A stretch of 64,000 bases of DNA from Candidatus Liberibacter africanus PTSAPSY (GCF_001021085.1 NZ_CP004021.1:580001-644000), one strand, 5' to 3'. Counted from the stretch's first letter, positions 9,214 to 19,310 are shown. The notes: a model not told the origin generated them from the sequence alone. A program made the numbers and translations.

Positions 9214-9381
9214 TTACTTTATCTTGCTTTCTTTAAATTGTACATGTTTTCTGATGACGGGATCGTATTTGCTTTTGACCATTTTTCCAGACATAGTACG
9301 GGAGTTCTTTTTTGTAACATAAAAAGATCCAGTTTCTGCGGATGATATAAGTTTAATTTTTATAGTTGCTGCTTTTGCCAT
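9214..9381 (-). CDS. rpmG: 50S ribosomal protein L33
   Basis: This gene encodes 55 residues beginning [22 protein letters not shown], with T-K-K-N-S-R and [11 protein letters not shown]. This is the cysteine-free L33 form found in alphaproteobacteria. L33 lies near the E site of the large subunit. It starts at ATG 9381, transcribed away from the cyo operon. Position and orientation match the rhizobial divK-pleD-rpmG order apart from the missing pleD. Confidence 0.96.
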   Translation of the reverse strand: MAKAATIKIKLISSAETGSFYVTKKNSRTMSGKMVKSKYDPVIRKHVQFKESKIK

Positions 9382-9664
9382 TTTTTGTTCCAGAACATTT
9401 CGCTTTACAATATACCACTAATACATAGTAAAAAATCGATAGTAAACCCGTATAACAGTGAAAGGAAAATCTACGATTCGTTCTTAGTAAAGTCAAGAAG
9501 AATTCTCGTTTTTAAGATGAATGACTATTCGATGAATAATATAGAAAATATTACAACTATATGGTATACGATTGGGGATATGTTGTTTTATATAGGATCT
9601 GATGCAAGAAGAGGTCTGCTTTCGATTCTTAATTGGCGATCTTCTTGGCTAGATGAGGATTGTT

Positions 9665-10633
9665 ATGATTACTTATTTTAAGTCCATTGTTTTTTTTATT
9701 TCAAGTATAATGCTTTCTGGTTTTGATTTTATCGTCATGAATCCTTATGGGGATATCGCTTTGCAACAAGCAAGACTTATTCGTATAGCGGTTGTCTTGA
9801 TGTTGTTGATAGTTGTTCCGGTTTTTTTTGCCATCTTGTTTTTTGCATGGCGATATCGCAATTGTAGCAAGACAGCGCGTTATGATCCTAAATGGTATCA
9901 TTCTAATTTATTGGAATTTTTCATTTGGGTTGTCCCATTGGTTATTATAGTTTGTTTGGCTACAATCACATGGAATTCGACTCATCTTCTAGATCCTTAT
10001 GCCCCCTTACAGAGAATCAGCGATGGCAAGCCTATCGAAAAGAATAGCAAGCCTCTCATCATAGAAGTCGTGGCTTTGGATTGGAAGTGGCTTTTTTTAT
10101 TCCCAGAGTGGAATATTGCGACAATCAATGAATTAGTTGTTCCGATTGATCGTCATTTGGAATTTAGGATTACGGCTTCTTCTGTTATGAATTCTTTTTA
10201 TATCCCCGGTTTGGCTGGACAGATTTATGCTATGGCTGGCATGGAAACCAAATTGCATGCAGTTATGAATAAAGAAGGGGTATATAATGGTTTTTCTGCT
10301 AATTATTCGGGAAGAGGTTTTTCTCAAATGCGGTTTAAATTTTACGGAAAATCAGCCAAGGGGTTCGAAGATTGGATTGCAAGAGTAAAGAGTCAAGGAG
10401 TAGCGCTTGATCGCAAAAGATACCTTCTGTTAGAAAAGCCTTCAGAACATGATCCAGTACTTTATTTTTCTTCTGTAGAGAGGGGGATATATCATGCTAT
10501 CCTTAATTTTTGTGTTACCCCAGGTAAAATATGTATGGATGAAATGATGCGTATTGATTCTATGGGTGGGGGAGGCATAAAAGGTGTCAGTCGTCAATCT
10601 CTTGTACATGATGAAGGTTACAGATGGCAGTAA
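9665..10633 (+). CDS. cyoA: Cytochrome bo-type ubiquinol oxidase subunit II
   Basis: CyoA is the membrane-anchored periplasmic subunit of the proton-pumping quinol oxidase. After an N-terminal hydrophobic segment come two membrane helices (IAVVLMLLIVVPVFFAILFF and FFIWVVPLVIIVCLATIT). A cupredoxin domain follows, with VVALDWKWLFLFPEW and ITASSVMNSFYIPGL. The CuA ligands of cytochrome c oxidases are absent, as expected for a quinol oxidase. The usual lipobox cysteine seems replaced: the segment reads LSGFDFIVMNP where lipoproteins have LxGC. I chose ATG 9665 because GAGG precedes it; ATG 9653 is the alternative. First gene of cyoABCD. Confidence 0.93.
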   Translation: MITYFKSIVFFISSIMLSGFDFIVMNPYGDIALQQARLIRIAVVLMLLIVVPVFFAILFFAWRYRNCSKTARYDPKWYHSNLLEFFIWVVPLVIIVCLATITWNSTHLLDPYAPLQRISDGKPIEKNSKPLIIEVVALDWKWLFLFPEWNIATINELVVPIDRHLEFRITASSVMNSFYIPGLAGQIYAMAGMETKLHAVMNKEGVYNGFSANYSGRGFSQMRFKFYGKSAKGFEDWIARVKSQGVALDRKRYLLLEKPSEHDPVLYFSSVERGIYHAILNFCVTPGKICMDEMMRIDSMGGGGIKGVSRQSLVHDEGYRWQ

Positions 10634-10758
10634 AAACAAAATATAAAATTGAAAAGAACAACCAATTCAACTGTGATCAATATATTGTCAAAAGGACGTC
10701 TGTATCCTGATTTTTATATTTTAGGTAATTGACGTTTATTGTGTAAGGAAGAAAGTAT

Positions 10759-12774
10759 ATGCTACAAAATATTGATTTCTTTAAGGTTATATTTGGACGT
10801 CTCACACTTGATTCTATCCCATATAATATCCCCATAGTATTAGGTACATTTTTTGTTGTGGCTTTGATAGGCATAGCTGTTGTTTGTGCCATTACGTATT
10901 ATCGTCTTTGGGGGTATTTGTGGACAGAGTGGTTTACAAGTGTTGATCATAAAAAGATAGGTATTATGTATATAATCCTATCGTTGATAATGCTTTTCCG
11001 AGGTTTTGCTGATGCCATTATGATGCGTCTTCAACAAGCTATGGCTTCCGGAGGAGGGGCGGGGTATCTAGATGCGCATCACTATGATCAAATATTTACA
11101 GCGCATGGTGTGATTATGATTTTTTTCATGGCGATGCCCATGATTACTGGTCTTATGAATTTCGTAGTTCCGTTACAAATAGGAGCTAGAGACGTTTCTT
11201 TTCCCTTTTTAAATAATTTGTCTTTTTGGATGACTGCGGCAGGTGCGGTGATCATAATGTTCTCGTTATTCATAGGAGAATTTTCTTCTGTAGGTTGGTT
11301 AGCTTATCCTCCATTATCTGGGATAGCTTATTCTCCAGGGGTTGGAGTTGATTATTATATTTGGGGTCTTCAAATTGCAGGGATTGGAACAACTTTATCT
11401 GGAATTAATTTAGTCGTAACTATTATAAAAATGCGCTGTCCAGGAATGACAATGATGAAAATGCCAATATTCGTTTGGACAGCTTTTTGTTCTAATATCA
11501 TGATTGTAGCGTCCTTCCCTATTTTAACAGCCACTCTTTTCTTGTTAACTCTTGATCGTTATATAGGGACCAATTTCTTCACCAATCATCTTGGTGGGAA
11601 TCCGATGCTATATATTAATTGTATTTGGTTCTGGGGACATCCAGAGGTTTATATACTTGTATTGCCTGCTTTTGGTGTTTTTTCTGAAGTTGTTGCGACT
11701 TTTTCTCGTAAGAGACTTTTTGGATATAATTCCATGGTTTATGCTACGTTAGCTATAACGATTTTATCGTTTACCGTTTGGTTGCATCATTTCTTTACCA
11801 TGGGTTCTGGCGCTAATGTAAACGCTTTTTTTGGAATAATGACAATGATTATTGCGGTGCCTACAGGAGCTAAAATTTTTAATTGGCTATTCACGATGCG
11901 TTTGGGGAAAGTGCATTTTGAAGTTCCAATGATGTGGACTTTGGGTTTTATGGTGACTTTCTTGTTAGGGGGAATGTCGGGGGTTTTGCTTTCTGTCCCT
12001 CCGGCGGATTTTACGTTGCACAATTCATTATTTCTAGTTGCTCACTTTCATAATACTATAATTGGAGGTGTTGTTTTTGGTGTGCTTGCGGGTGTTGTTT
12101 ATTGGTTTCCTAAAGCTTTTGGTTATCGACTAGATCCTTTTTGGGGAAAGGTTTCTTTTTGGTGCTGGTTGATTGGTTTTTATCTTGCTTTTATGCCGCT
12201 TTATATCCTTGGGCTAAAAGGGGTGACTCGTCGTTTGAGTCAATATGAAGATACCACTTTGCAAATTTACTATGTTATAGCTTTCTTGGGGGCTATTTTG
12301 ATAGGAGTAGGAATACTGTCTTTTGTTTTATCATTTATTGTCTCTTTTTTAAATAGATCTAAATTGCAGTGTACAAGTGGAGATACTTGGAATGGTCGCA
12401 CTTTAGAATGGTCTATTCCATCTCCCGCACCGCATTATAATTTTGCTTTTATTCCTATAGTCCATAAAATAGATGCTTGGGAAGATATGAAGAATCGCGG
12501 GTATTGTCGTCCAATCGATGGGTTTATGCCGATTCACATGCCAAAAAACACTTCTACGGGAATTATTTTATCAGCATTAAGCGTTGTCTTTTCTTTTGCA
12601 ATGGTATGGTATATGTGGTGGCTAGTGATTGTTTCTTTTATATCAATTGTTTCCTATACGATTTTGCATACATTTAATTATAATCATGGATACGAAATTT
12701 CTGCGAAAGACGTGGCATCTTCGGAAGAAGATTATATAAAAATTAACATGCAACAAATCAAGGAGCATTGTTAA
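10759..12774 (+). CDS. cyoB: Cytochrome bo-type ubiquinol oxidase subunit I
   Basis: CyoB is the catalytic heme-copper subunit, oxidising ubiquinol and reducing oxygen while pumping protons. Its 671 residues match E. coli CyoB. Visible ligands are a low-spin heme histidine in [13 protein letters not shown], the CuB histidine and cross-linked tyrosine in [12 protein letters not shown], the CuB pair in LHHFFTMG, and the heme histidines in [11 protein letters not shown]. About 15 hydrophobic helices are apparent. GAAGGAAGAAAG before ATG 10759 is a good ribosome binding site. The TAA stop is followed directly by the cyoC ATG, suggesting coupled translation. Confidence 0.98.
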   Translation: MLQNIDFFKVIFGRLTLDSIPYNIPIVLGTFFVVALIGIAVVCAITYYRLWGYLWTEWFTSVDHKKIGIMYIILSLIMLFRGFADAIMMRLQQAMASGGGAGYLDAHHYDQIFTAHGVIMIFFMAMPMITGLMNFVVPLQIGARDVSFPFLNNLSFWMTAAGAVIIMFSLFIGEFSSVGWLAYPPLSGIAYSPGVGVDYYIWGLQIAGIGTTLSGINLVVTIIKMRCPGMTMMKMPIFVWTAFCSNIMIVASFPILTATLFLLTLDRYIGTNFFTNHLGGNPMLYINCIWFWGHPEVYILVLPAFGVFSEVVATFSRKRLFGYNSMVYATLAITILSFTVWLHHFFTMGSGANVNAFFGIMTMIIAVPTGAKIFNWLFTMRLGKVHFEVPMMWTLGFMVTFLLGGMSGVLLSVPPADFTLHNSLFLVAHFHNTIIGGVVFGVLAGVVYWFPKAFGYRLDPFWGKVSFWCWLIGFYLAFMPLYILGLKGVTRRLSQYEDTTLQIYYVIAFLGAILIGVGILSFVLSFIVSFLNRSKLQCTSGDTWNGRTLEWSIPSPAPHYNFAFIPIVHKIDAWEDMKNRGYCRPIDGFMPIHMPKNTSTGIILSALSVVFSFAMVWYMWWLVIVSFISIVSYTILHTFNYNHGYEISAKDVASSEEDYIKINMQQIKEHC

Positions 12775-13401
12775 ATGAGAGAACTAACAAGTGATAAATC
12801 TTCAAATTTTCCGCTTTTTTACGTAAAAGATAAACAAGAAAATTGCGCTGACCATCATGATGGTACGTATCTAGGTTTCTGGATATATCTAATGAGTGAT
12901 TGTTTAATTTTTGCGGTTTTTTTTGTAATATATGCGGTTCTAGGAAAAAATTATGCTGCAGGTCCAGCGCAGATAGATATTTTTGATATTAGCAGCATTT
13001 TTATTTCAACTATCGCCCTGTTGTTATCATCATTATCTTGTAGCTTTGCGACTTTAGTTGCTAAACAGTCTAATAAAGCAGTTGGTTGGTTGTTGATTAC
13101 GGCATTTTTTGGAATTATTTTTATTATAATGGAGGTCCACGAATTTGTGCATTTGATTTCTATAGGAGCGGTGCCACAGCGTTCTGCTTTTCTATCGTCT
13201 TTCTTTGCATTGGTTGGCCTTCATGGATTGCATGTATTTTTTGGCCTTGTTTGGCTTTTTGTACTAGTTGTTCAGATTTTAAATAAAGGTCTTTTCCCGG
13301 ATAATAGGCGCCGTTTGATGTGTTTTTCGATGTTCTGGCATTTCCTGGATTTAATCTGGATATGTGTTTTTTCTTTTGTATACCTTATGGGTGTCGTTTG
13401 A
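12775..13401 (+). CDS. cyoC: Cytochrome bo-type ubiquinol oxidase subunit III
   Basis: This 208-residue protein has five predicted membrane helices, beginning at about LGFWIYLMSDCLIFAVFF. It contains the subunit III landmark ALVGLHGLHVFFGLVWLFV and FWHFLDLIWICVF near the end. It supports assembly and stability of the CyoAB core. Its ATG immediately follows the cyoB stop, and GGAGCATTG just upstream, inside cyoB, can serve as its ribosome binding site. Confidence 0.96.
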   Translation: MRELTSDKSSNFPLFYVKDKQENCADHHDGTYLGFWIYLMSDCLIFAVFFVIYAVLGKNYAAGPAQIDIFDISSIFISTIALLLSSLSCSFATLVAKQSNKAVGWLLITAFFGIIFIIMEVHEFVHLISIGAVPQRSAFLSSFFALVGLHGLHVFFGLVWLFVLVVQILNKGLFPDNRRRLMCFSMFWHFLDLIWICVFSFVYLMGVV

Positions 13402-13456
13402 TTTGTGGGATATAGAGAAGGAGTAATATAAATATGATAAGGTTTACGGTGTAAAA

Positions 13457-13804
13457 ATGCATCATTTTGGAACAAGAAAACAATGTTTAACGGGATTCGT
13501 ATTATCTTTAATGTTGACTGCCATTCCTTTTGGAATAGTAAAAAATGTTTTGTCAGTAGATAAAAATATGATTTTTTTAATAATTGTTCTATGTGCTCTT
13601 GCACAAATAATAGTTCAATTAGTTTTTTTTCTACACATGAATACGAAACTCGAAGATGGATGGAATGTTATGGCAATGATTTTTACTATTATCATCGTTG
13701 CTATTTGTTTTATTGGTTCAATCTGGGTAATGTATCATCTTAATAGTAACATGATGCCAATGGGTGATGATATGCGTAGTATTCACCAACAAAGAAATGG
13801 GTAA
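13457..13804 (+). CDS. cyoD: Cytochrome bo-type ubiquinol oxidase subunit IV
   Basis: CyoD is the small, non-catalytic fourth subunit needed for assembly of the CuB site. Its 115 residues form three hydrophobic helices, with the family landmark AQIIVQLVFFLHM in the second and third part. It lies 55 bp after cyoC and ends the operon. No cyoE (heme O synthase) follows; it must be elsewhere if heme O is used. Confidence 0.92.
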   Translation: MHHFGTRKQCLTGFVLSLMLTAIPFGIVKNVLSVDKNMIFLIIVLCALAQIIVQLVFFLHMNTKLEDGWNVMAMIFTIIIVAICFIGSIWVMYHLNSNMMPMGDDMRSIHQQRNG

Positions 13805-14139
13805 TCTTTGTAATGTTATGCCTATTCCCTATTGTGTTAAGAATGTTTTTTTAATTGGTGACTCGCTTCATGATTACCGAATCAAGCGTATTTCTATATC
13901 TCTTCAAAAGGGAATATACATGCAATAATATTTTTTGATTGAATTTCACTTTTGTTAAATGGTTATGTTTTTCCCAAATTGGACATTTTTTAGTTGTTAC
14001 GTTAATTTTTATGTGGTAATTGGGGATATCCTCTCTTTTTTTTGTAGATAGTGTAATCATAAGCATAAGAGGGAATTTTTTGCTTTTATATAGCTTAAAA
14101 TCTATCAATTGTTGTTAATATAGGATTTTCTATAATAAT
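13805..14139. other. Noncoding gap between cyoD and infA
   Basis: This 335-bp gap has no recognisable gene. An 85-codon minus-strand frame (13851-14108) exists, but its composition is Lys/Ile-rich, no family is recognisable and no ribosome binding site is clear. I treat it as chance. Confidence 0.5.
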
Positions 14140-14466
14140 ATGCCTAAAGAAGAAACTCTTGAATTTTCCGGTATTGTATCTGAATTATTGCCAAATGCTA
14201 ACTTCCGAGTAAAGTTGATTGTAAATGATGGTGAGTATTCTGCTGATAACAAGTCGTCCTCTCAAGTAGGATCTGAGTTGTCAAAATCAGATTCTGAGCT
14301 TATAGCTGATTCGATATCTTGTCTTGAGAATTCGGCTGTTATTGCCTATACTGCGGGCCGTATGCGTAAGCATAGGATTCGTATTTCAATTGGAGATAGG
14401 GTAAAATTAGAGATGAATCCATACGATATGACACGAGCTCGTATTACATATCGTTTTAAAGATTGA
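14140..14466 (+). CDS. infA: Translation initiation factor IF-1 with internal insertion
   Basis: IF-1 binds the 30S A site during initiation. Ordinary IF-1 has about 72 residues in one OB fold. This product has 108. The two halves of the fold are intact: residues 1-29 ([20 protein letters not shown]) and about 67-108 ([35 protein letters not shown]). Between them, residues about 31-66 (14230-14337) form an extra Ser/Asp/Glu-rich segment containing [18 protein letters not shown]. It sits where the loop after the third beta strand would be. The insertion keeps the frame, so the gene is presumably functional. The gene normally precedes maf and yacG in rhizobia; maf is missing here. No strong ribosome binding site is visible. 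Confidence 0.93.
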   Translation: MPKEETLEFSGIVSELLPNANFRVKLIVNDGEYSADNKSSSQVGSELSKSDSELIADSISCLENSAVIAYTAGRMRKHRIRISIGDRVKLEMNPYDMTRARITYRFKD

Positions 14467-14611
14467 GGATAATTTGTTTTTCCTACTAGGTCTCCTTTTT
14501 AAATTTTTGTGCGGAGTATTAGGTATTTCAAATAAAAGGCGCTGTCATGAGAAGGTAATCGGTCTTTTTAATGGATTATAGTTGCGATTATAGGTAAAAA
14601 GGTGATAACCC

Positions 14612-14803
14612 TTGCAAACATTAGATTTTGGACCATTAAAGTCTATTTGTCCTGAGTGTAAAAAGAAATCTATGGATGATTTTTATCCTTTTTGCTCTAT
14701 GAAGTGTCGTTCAATTGACCTTTCACGTTGGCTTTCTGACGGATATATAATTATGGGAAGAGAAGAAGAAGAATCTGAGGAAAATATAAAGGATATTTCA
14801 TAG
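14612..14803 (+). CDS. yacG: YacG-type zinc-finger protein (DNA gyrase inhibitor family)
   Basis: This is a 63-residue protein with four cysteines, C-P-E-C and F-C-S-M-K-C, followed by RSIDLSRWLSDGYII. It is the DUF329/YacG zinc ribbon. In E. coli YacG binds GyrB and inhibits gyrase. The C-terminus is acidic (GREEEESEEN). A TTG start at 14612 is required because a stop codon lies two codons upstream; GGTG about 8 bases upstream may act as a weak ribosome binding site. The gap to infA is 145 bp, with no maf gene between. Confidence 0.9.
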   Translation: MQTLDFGPLKSICPECKKKSMDDFYPFCSMKCRSIDLSRWLSDGYIIMGREEEESEENIKDIS

Positions 14804-14902
14804 TTATGTGTTATAAAATATTTTCTCGTTGTAATGGTGTTGTTAGGCTAGTATAATTTAGATTGACATATAAAAGTTTAGAAGATTAATTTTTACTTTA
14901 AT

Positions 14903-14979
14903 GCCCAGATAGCTCAGTTTGGTAGAGCAATGGACTGAAAATCCATGTGTCGCTGGTTCAAATCCTGCTCTGGGCACCA
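14903..14979 (+). tRNA. tRNA-Phe (GAA)
   Basis: This is a full cloverleaf. The acceptor GCCCAGA pairs with TCTGGGC, the anticodon loop CTGAAAA carries GAA, the T arm has GGTTCAAATCC, and the terminal CCA is encoded. It is a stand-alone gene 100 bp after yacG. Confidence 0.97.
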
Positions 14980-15634
14980 TTAATAAAAATTTATTTAATT
15001 ATATTTTTTAAAATATAAATATTATAATGGAAAGGTTATTGTTGGTTGATTGATAGTCCATAGATATATTGAAAACCTATATGCCTTTAAGAGACGGAAT
15101 TTCATTGATATTTCCAAAAAAAATCAATAATAACACGATAAATATCTTAAAAAAGATAAAAACAGTCAACCTCGTAATAATACAAGATTACTTTAGAGAA
15201 TAGAATATCCTAAGAATTACTTTTTTTTCAACAAAATATTTTAGATAATTAAAATTATTTTACTGCTTTTCTAGTTTTATAAAAACATCATCACATTTGC
15301 GAAAAGCATAAATACACATGTAGACAAGATACTTTTTTATCCCTTTTCAAAAGATAGTTTTTATGATTCCTGTTTAAGTGATTCGTTTTTTTAATATTTG
15401 CATATTTTATGATTCACAGCGTTGAAGTAATGATGTTTAAGATATTGCACGGTGGATACTTTCAAAAAACATTGCTGAATTTGTAGAAAATTTATTAAAA
15501 AATATGTAATACAATCAGATAGATGTTTCTGCGTTCTATCGATAAAGCGATTCTATTTGAGATCCGGTGCAAGTTTGTTGTGTAGATATGCGGTATGATA
15601 TTGTTTCTTCGAAGCAATTCTTTGGGAAGTAGTT
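14980..15634. other. Long AT-rich noncoding region
   Basis: These 655 bp lie between tRNA-Phe and the GGDEF/EAL gene. They contain many A/T runs and stops in all frames. I saw no gene, remnant or RNA fold I could name. The promoter of the downstream gene must lie near the 3' end. Confidence 0.5.
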
Positions 15635-18502
15635 TTGAAAAATAATTTTTTGATTTTGATGCTGTTTATTTCACTAATGGTATCTCCATCTTTTGCAGTG
15701 GAGACGGTTCAGATTTCTTCTGAAGATAATGTTTTAGATTTGACTTATGTAACGGAAATTTATGCCTCTCAGGGAGAGGACATTCAGGTATCTACGGCAG
15801 CAGATATAGACGGTATAAGTAAACGCATTGAAGTTAGTTCCTCGAGTATTCACCATCGTGGGGATTGGGCTGTCTTTGCATTGGCAAACACATCTGATAG
15901 TCAGCTTGAGCGTTTAATTGTTGTTCCCCATTATCGTCTTGTAGGATCACATTTTTTTTTGCCAGATCTTGGATCTCGGAGAATTATTTCCATTACGCCT
16001 TCAGAAGGATTTTCGTTAGATCGTGTGCCTAATGCTGATTCAGATGTATTTCGCATCACTATTAATCCTAGGTCTATTGTTACTTTTATTATGGAGATAA
16101 GTTCTCCAAATTTGCCTAAAATCTATCTTTGGAAACCAAATGCTTATAAAGATACAGTCAATTCTTTTACATTATATCAAGGGATAATAATCGGTATTGC
16201 GGGTCTCTTAGCAGTTTTATTGACTACGTTTTATATGGTTAATAAAAGTTTTATTCTCATTCCTACCTTTGCAATGGCATGGATTGTTTTTGGATATATT
16301 TGTATTGATTTTGGTTTTCTTTCTAAACTTATCCACTCGCCATCAGGAGATCTGATAATTTGGCGAGCTTGTTCTGAAATAGCATTATCTTTTGTTTTTC
16401 TTGTTTTCCTTTTTATGTATCTTCAGATGAATAGATGGTACGCTAAAGAACGATACATTACGTTTTATGGTATTGTATGTTTAGCAATATTGTTACTTAT
16501 GTCTTTCTATTATCCAAGGATAACGGCAGGTATTGCGCGCGTTTCTTTTGCAGCTATTTTTTTATATTACACATACTATATTGTGTGTTTTGGAATTAGA
16601 GGATATGAGCGCGCTATTTCATTGATTCCAGTATGGATTCTCATGGTTATATGGTCCATTGGATCATGGATGGCTATAACCAAGAGATTAGATAATGATG
16701 TTATACAGCCCGCTCTTGTCGGAGGATTAGTATTGATTGTGATACTAATAGGTTTTGCTGTTATTCAGCATGTCCTGATAAGAAAAAAAAAATCTCTAGG
16801 TATTTTTTCAGATGTAGAACATCAGTCTTTGGCGGTATTAGGATCAGGTGATATTGTATGGGATTGGAATGTAATATGCGATAAGGTGACAACTACACCA
16901 GATATTGCTGCCATATTGGGCCTATCTTCTGGTTCCATGCATGGGGCGGTACGTAATTGGTTGCCGCATGTACATGTAGACGATAGAGATAATTTTCGAA
17001 TGGTATTGGATAGCTTTGTGGAGTATCGACAAGGAAGATTGCAGTATGAATTTAGAGTGCGTGCAGCAGATAATCAATTCCATTGGATGATTCTTCGTAT
17101 TCGTCCTATATTAAATTCTGATGGTGATATTTTACGTTGTGTTGGAATTATAACTGATATAACTGAACAAAAAAAATCGATAGAAGGAATTCTATATAAT
17201 GCCTTTCAGGATAATATGACTGGTATACCGAATAGACTGTCTTTTCTAAATTGTCTCACAACAATTCTTAATTTATCGGTAGAGGATGATAGATTACGTC
17301 CTACTATTATGGTCGTCGATATTGATAATTATAAGCACATTAATGACGTATTAGGTATGGCAATTGGCGATGATATTCTTGTTTCTTTAGCTAGGAGAAT
17401 GCGTGAATTACTAAAATCGTCGGATATACTTGCACGTCTTTCTGGAAATCGATTTGGTATTATTCTTATATCTGAAAAGAATGCTATAAAAATAGCGGAT
17501 TTTGCCAAGGCCTTAAGCACAGCCATATCTAAGCCGATTCATATCCTCAATCGCGAAATTATTGTTACGGCATCAATTGGGTTTAAAAGTTGGACAAGCC
17601 CTAAAATTACCTCAGGTGAAATGCTAAAAGAAGCTGAATTGGCTATGTATCATGCAAAGCATAGAGGGGGAAATCATATAGAGTCATTTCGAGAATCTTT
17701 TAAATCTTTTCATACGGATAAATTGACAATGAAAGAGGATTTATGTTTTGCAATAGAAAATTCTGAGCTGTATCTTGTTTATGTCCCTATAGTACGCCTA
17801 ATAGATGAGGAAATTGTGGGGCTTGAAGCGCTTGTACAATGGGATCATCCTAAATTAGGTAATATTCCTTCTTCTGAATTTAGATTGATTGCTGAAGAGC
17901 TATGTATGATCAAAGCGATAAATTTGTTTATGTTAGAACGTATTTCAACGGATATTATAAATTGGTGTGACCAAGCAACGATGCCACCAATTTTTATATT
18001 GATTAACATTGGTAGTAAAGATCTTTTGGATAATGAGTTATGTGAAGATATCCAAGCTTTGATTTCCAAGACACAGTGTTCTCCTAGTAGTATTAAGCTA
18101 TCATTTTCTGAGTCTATTGTGATGGATAATCCTGAAAAGAGTCGCCTGTTATTTGCTAAGCTACAAAAAATAGGGATTGGTTTAACTCTGGATGATTTTG
18201 GAACGAAATGTTCATTATTATCGTATCTCAGCTATATTCCATTTGATACTATAAAAATTAATGGGTCTTTAATGACTGGTTCTACAGCAAAGCGGATTGC
18301 TATGTTACGTTCGCTTATGTCAATGGCAAAAAACTTAGATACTAAAATAATCGCAAAAGACATTTATGGAGAGATAGATATAAAAGAGCTTACTAAGATG
18401 GGATGTGATTATATCCAAGGTGATCGCATTACTACGCCTTTAAGATTTAATCCTATATTGAAATTGCTGAAAGAGAGACTCCCTCTAGTCAAAAACATGT
18501 AA
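15635..18502 (+). CDS. Membrane PAS-GGDEF-EAL protein with degenerate catalytic motifs
   Basis: This is a 955-residue protein of cyclic-di-GMP signalling architecture. In order it has a signal peptide (1-21), a periplasmic beta domain resembling 7TMR-DISM sensors (about 25-170), seven or so membrane helices (about 180-385), a PAS/PAC domain (about 395-520), a GGDEF domain (about 525-685) and an EAL domain (about 700-950). The GGDEF signature is SGNRF (603-607), which should not support diguanylate cyclase activity. The EAL motif is kept (731-733) and DDFG is present (853-856), but the usual KID reads KIN and the distal AEGVE motif reads AKDIYGE. Phosphodiesterase activity is therefore doubtful, and the protein may act as a c-di-GMP receptor or scaffold. 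The start is TTG at 15635. Confidence 0.9.
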   Translation: MKNNFLILMLFISLMVSPSFAVETVQISSEDNVLDLTYVTEIYASQGEDIQVSTAADIDGISKRIEVSSSSIHHRGDWAVFALANTSDSQLERLIVVPHYRLVGSHFFLPDLGSRRIISITPSEGFSLDRVPNADSDVFRITINPRSIVTFIMEISSPNLPKIYLWKPNAYKDTVNSFTLYQGIIIGIAGLLAVLLTTFYMVNKSFILIPTFAMAWIVFGYICIDFGFLSKLIHSPSGDLIIWRACSEIALSFVFLVFLFMYLQMNRWYAKERYITFYGIVCLAILLLMSFYYPRITAGIARVSFAAIFLYYTYYIVCFGIRGYERAISLIPVWILMVIWSIGSWMAITKRLDNDVIQPALVGGLVLIVILIGFAVIQHVLIRKKKSLGIFSDVEHQSLAVLGSGDIVWDWNVICDKVTTTPDIAAILGLSSGSMHGAVRNWLPHVHVDDRDNFRMVLDSFVEYRQGRLQYEFRVRAADNQFHWMILRIRPILNSDGDILRCVGIITDITEQKKSIEGILYNAFQDNMTGIPNRLSFLNCLTTILNLSVEDDRLRPTIMVVDIDNYKHINDVLGMAIGDDILVSLARRMRELLKSSDILARLSGNRFGIILISEKNAIKIADFAKALSTAISKPIHILNREIIVTASIGFKSWTSPKITSGEMLKEAELAMYHAKHRGGNHIESFRESFKSFHTDKLTMKEDLCFAIENSELYLVYVPIVRLIDEEIVGLEALVQWDHPKLGNIPSSEFRLIAEELCMIKAINLFMLERISTDIINWCDQATMPPIFILINIGSKDLLDNELCEDIQALISKTQCSPSSIKLSFSESIVMDNPEKSRLLFAKLQKIGIGLTLDDFGTKCSLLSYLSYIPFDTIKINGSLMTGSTAKRIAMLRSLMSMAKNLDTKIIAKDIYGEIDIKELTKMGCDYIQGDRITTPLRFNPILKLLKERLPLVKNM

Positions 18503-18552
18503 GTCCATGATCAAAATATTTTCCGTATTTTAAAATGATGTGTTTTGCCTTT

Positions 18553-18810
18553 TTAATTTTTATCATCGAAGGGTTTCAGGCTTTGTATCGTATTATCACG
18601 ATTTAATTTTATTTGTTCTATTCTATTCTCTGCGGAACAAAGTAGGGATTCACAATGTAATTTTAGAGCTTCACCGCGTTCATAAATAGAGATGGACTCA
18701 TCTAATGTTACATCGCCGCGTTCAAGTTTTACGATGATGTTTTCAAGTTCGGATACCGCTTCTTCGAAAGGCATCTTGGAAAGATTGTCTTTATTTATTG
18801 CATCACTCAT
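18553..18810 (-). CDS. xseB: Exodeoxyribonuclease VII small subunit
   Basis: This 85-residue helical protein contains [21 protein letters not shown] and [14 protein letters not shown], the complete XseB signature. With XseA it degrades single-stranded DNA. It starts at ATG 18810 and converges with the GGDEF/EAL gene, 50 bp apart. xseA is not in the window. Confidence 0.95.
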   Translation of the reverse strand: MSDAINKDNLSKMPFEEAVSELENIIVKLERGDVTLDESISIYERGEALKLHCESLLCSAENRIEQIKLNRDNTIQSLKPFDDKN

Positions 18811-18956
18811 AATTAGTTACTCCATGATTTTATTATTTTCCATAATGGATTTTAATATATTTGCTTATTTAAAGATACGCAAAAAATGTATTTGTACTTT
18901 TATAAATCACTTGAGTTGAAATCTCAAAATATTTAGAGAGGAATAATAATCAATGA

Positions 18957-19310
18957 TTAAAAAGCATTAGGGAGATGTCGTGGTAATCGCCACGGGGCTA
19001 CTGCAATGATGTCATATTGATATGAAAGCAATTGATAATTAGTCTGTTGTGCTATCCAAATTTTACTAGCTGCACGGATACGTTTGCAGTTTTTATTTGA
19101 GACAGCAAAAATAGCATTTTGAAAATTTTTTCTTGCTTTGACTTCTACAAAAATAACAAAATTATTACGACGTGCAATGATGTCAATTTCTCCACAGCGA
19201 TTGCGATAACGTAAAGCTATAATTTTCCATCCTTTTATCATTAAAAATATAGCAGAGAGCACTTCAGCAAAAAAACCATATCTTAATGCTTGGCGACGCT
19301 TGTGTGACAT
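18957..19310 (-). CDS. YraN family protein (UPF0102, endonuclease-like)
   Basis: The family has a restriction-endonuclease-like fold of unproven role, often linked to DNA processing or uptake. The sequence shows A-x-x-x-L-x-x-K-G-W-K-I, RYRNRCGEIDIIARRNNFVIFVEVKAR, which has the E-I-D and E-V-K catalytic-type pair, and a C-terminal YQYDIIAV. I chose ATG 19310 (MSHKRRQALRYG) from the usual N-terminus; an upstream in-frame start at 19358 would add 16 residues. In rhizobia gshB is often nearby; it is not seen here. Confidence 0.85.
   Translation of the reverse strand: MSHKRRQALRYGFFAEVLSAIFLMIKGWKIIALRYRNRCGEIDIIARRNNFVIFVEVKARKNFQNAIFAVSNKNCKRIRAASKIWIAQQTNYQLLSYQYDIIAVAPWRLPRHLPNAF

Noticed and set aside
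9385..9681. A 98-codon plus-strand frame upstream of cyoA
   Set aside because: No recognisable family, biased composition, and overlap with the cyoA start region. It more likely lies in the cyo promoter region.
13851..14108. An 85-codon minus-strand frame after cyoD, considered as a SURF1 remnant
   Set aside because: No SURF1 motifs were found and the composition is that of random AT-rich DNA.
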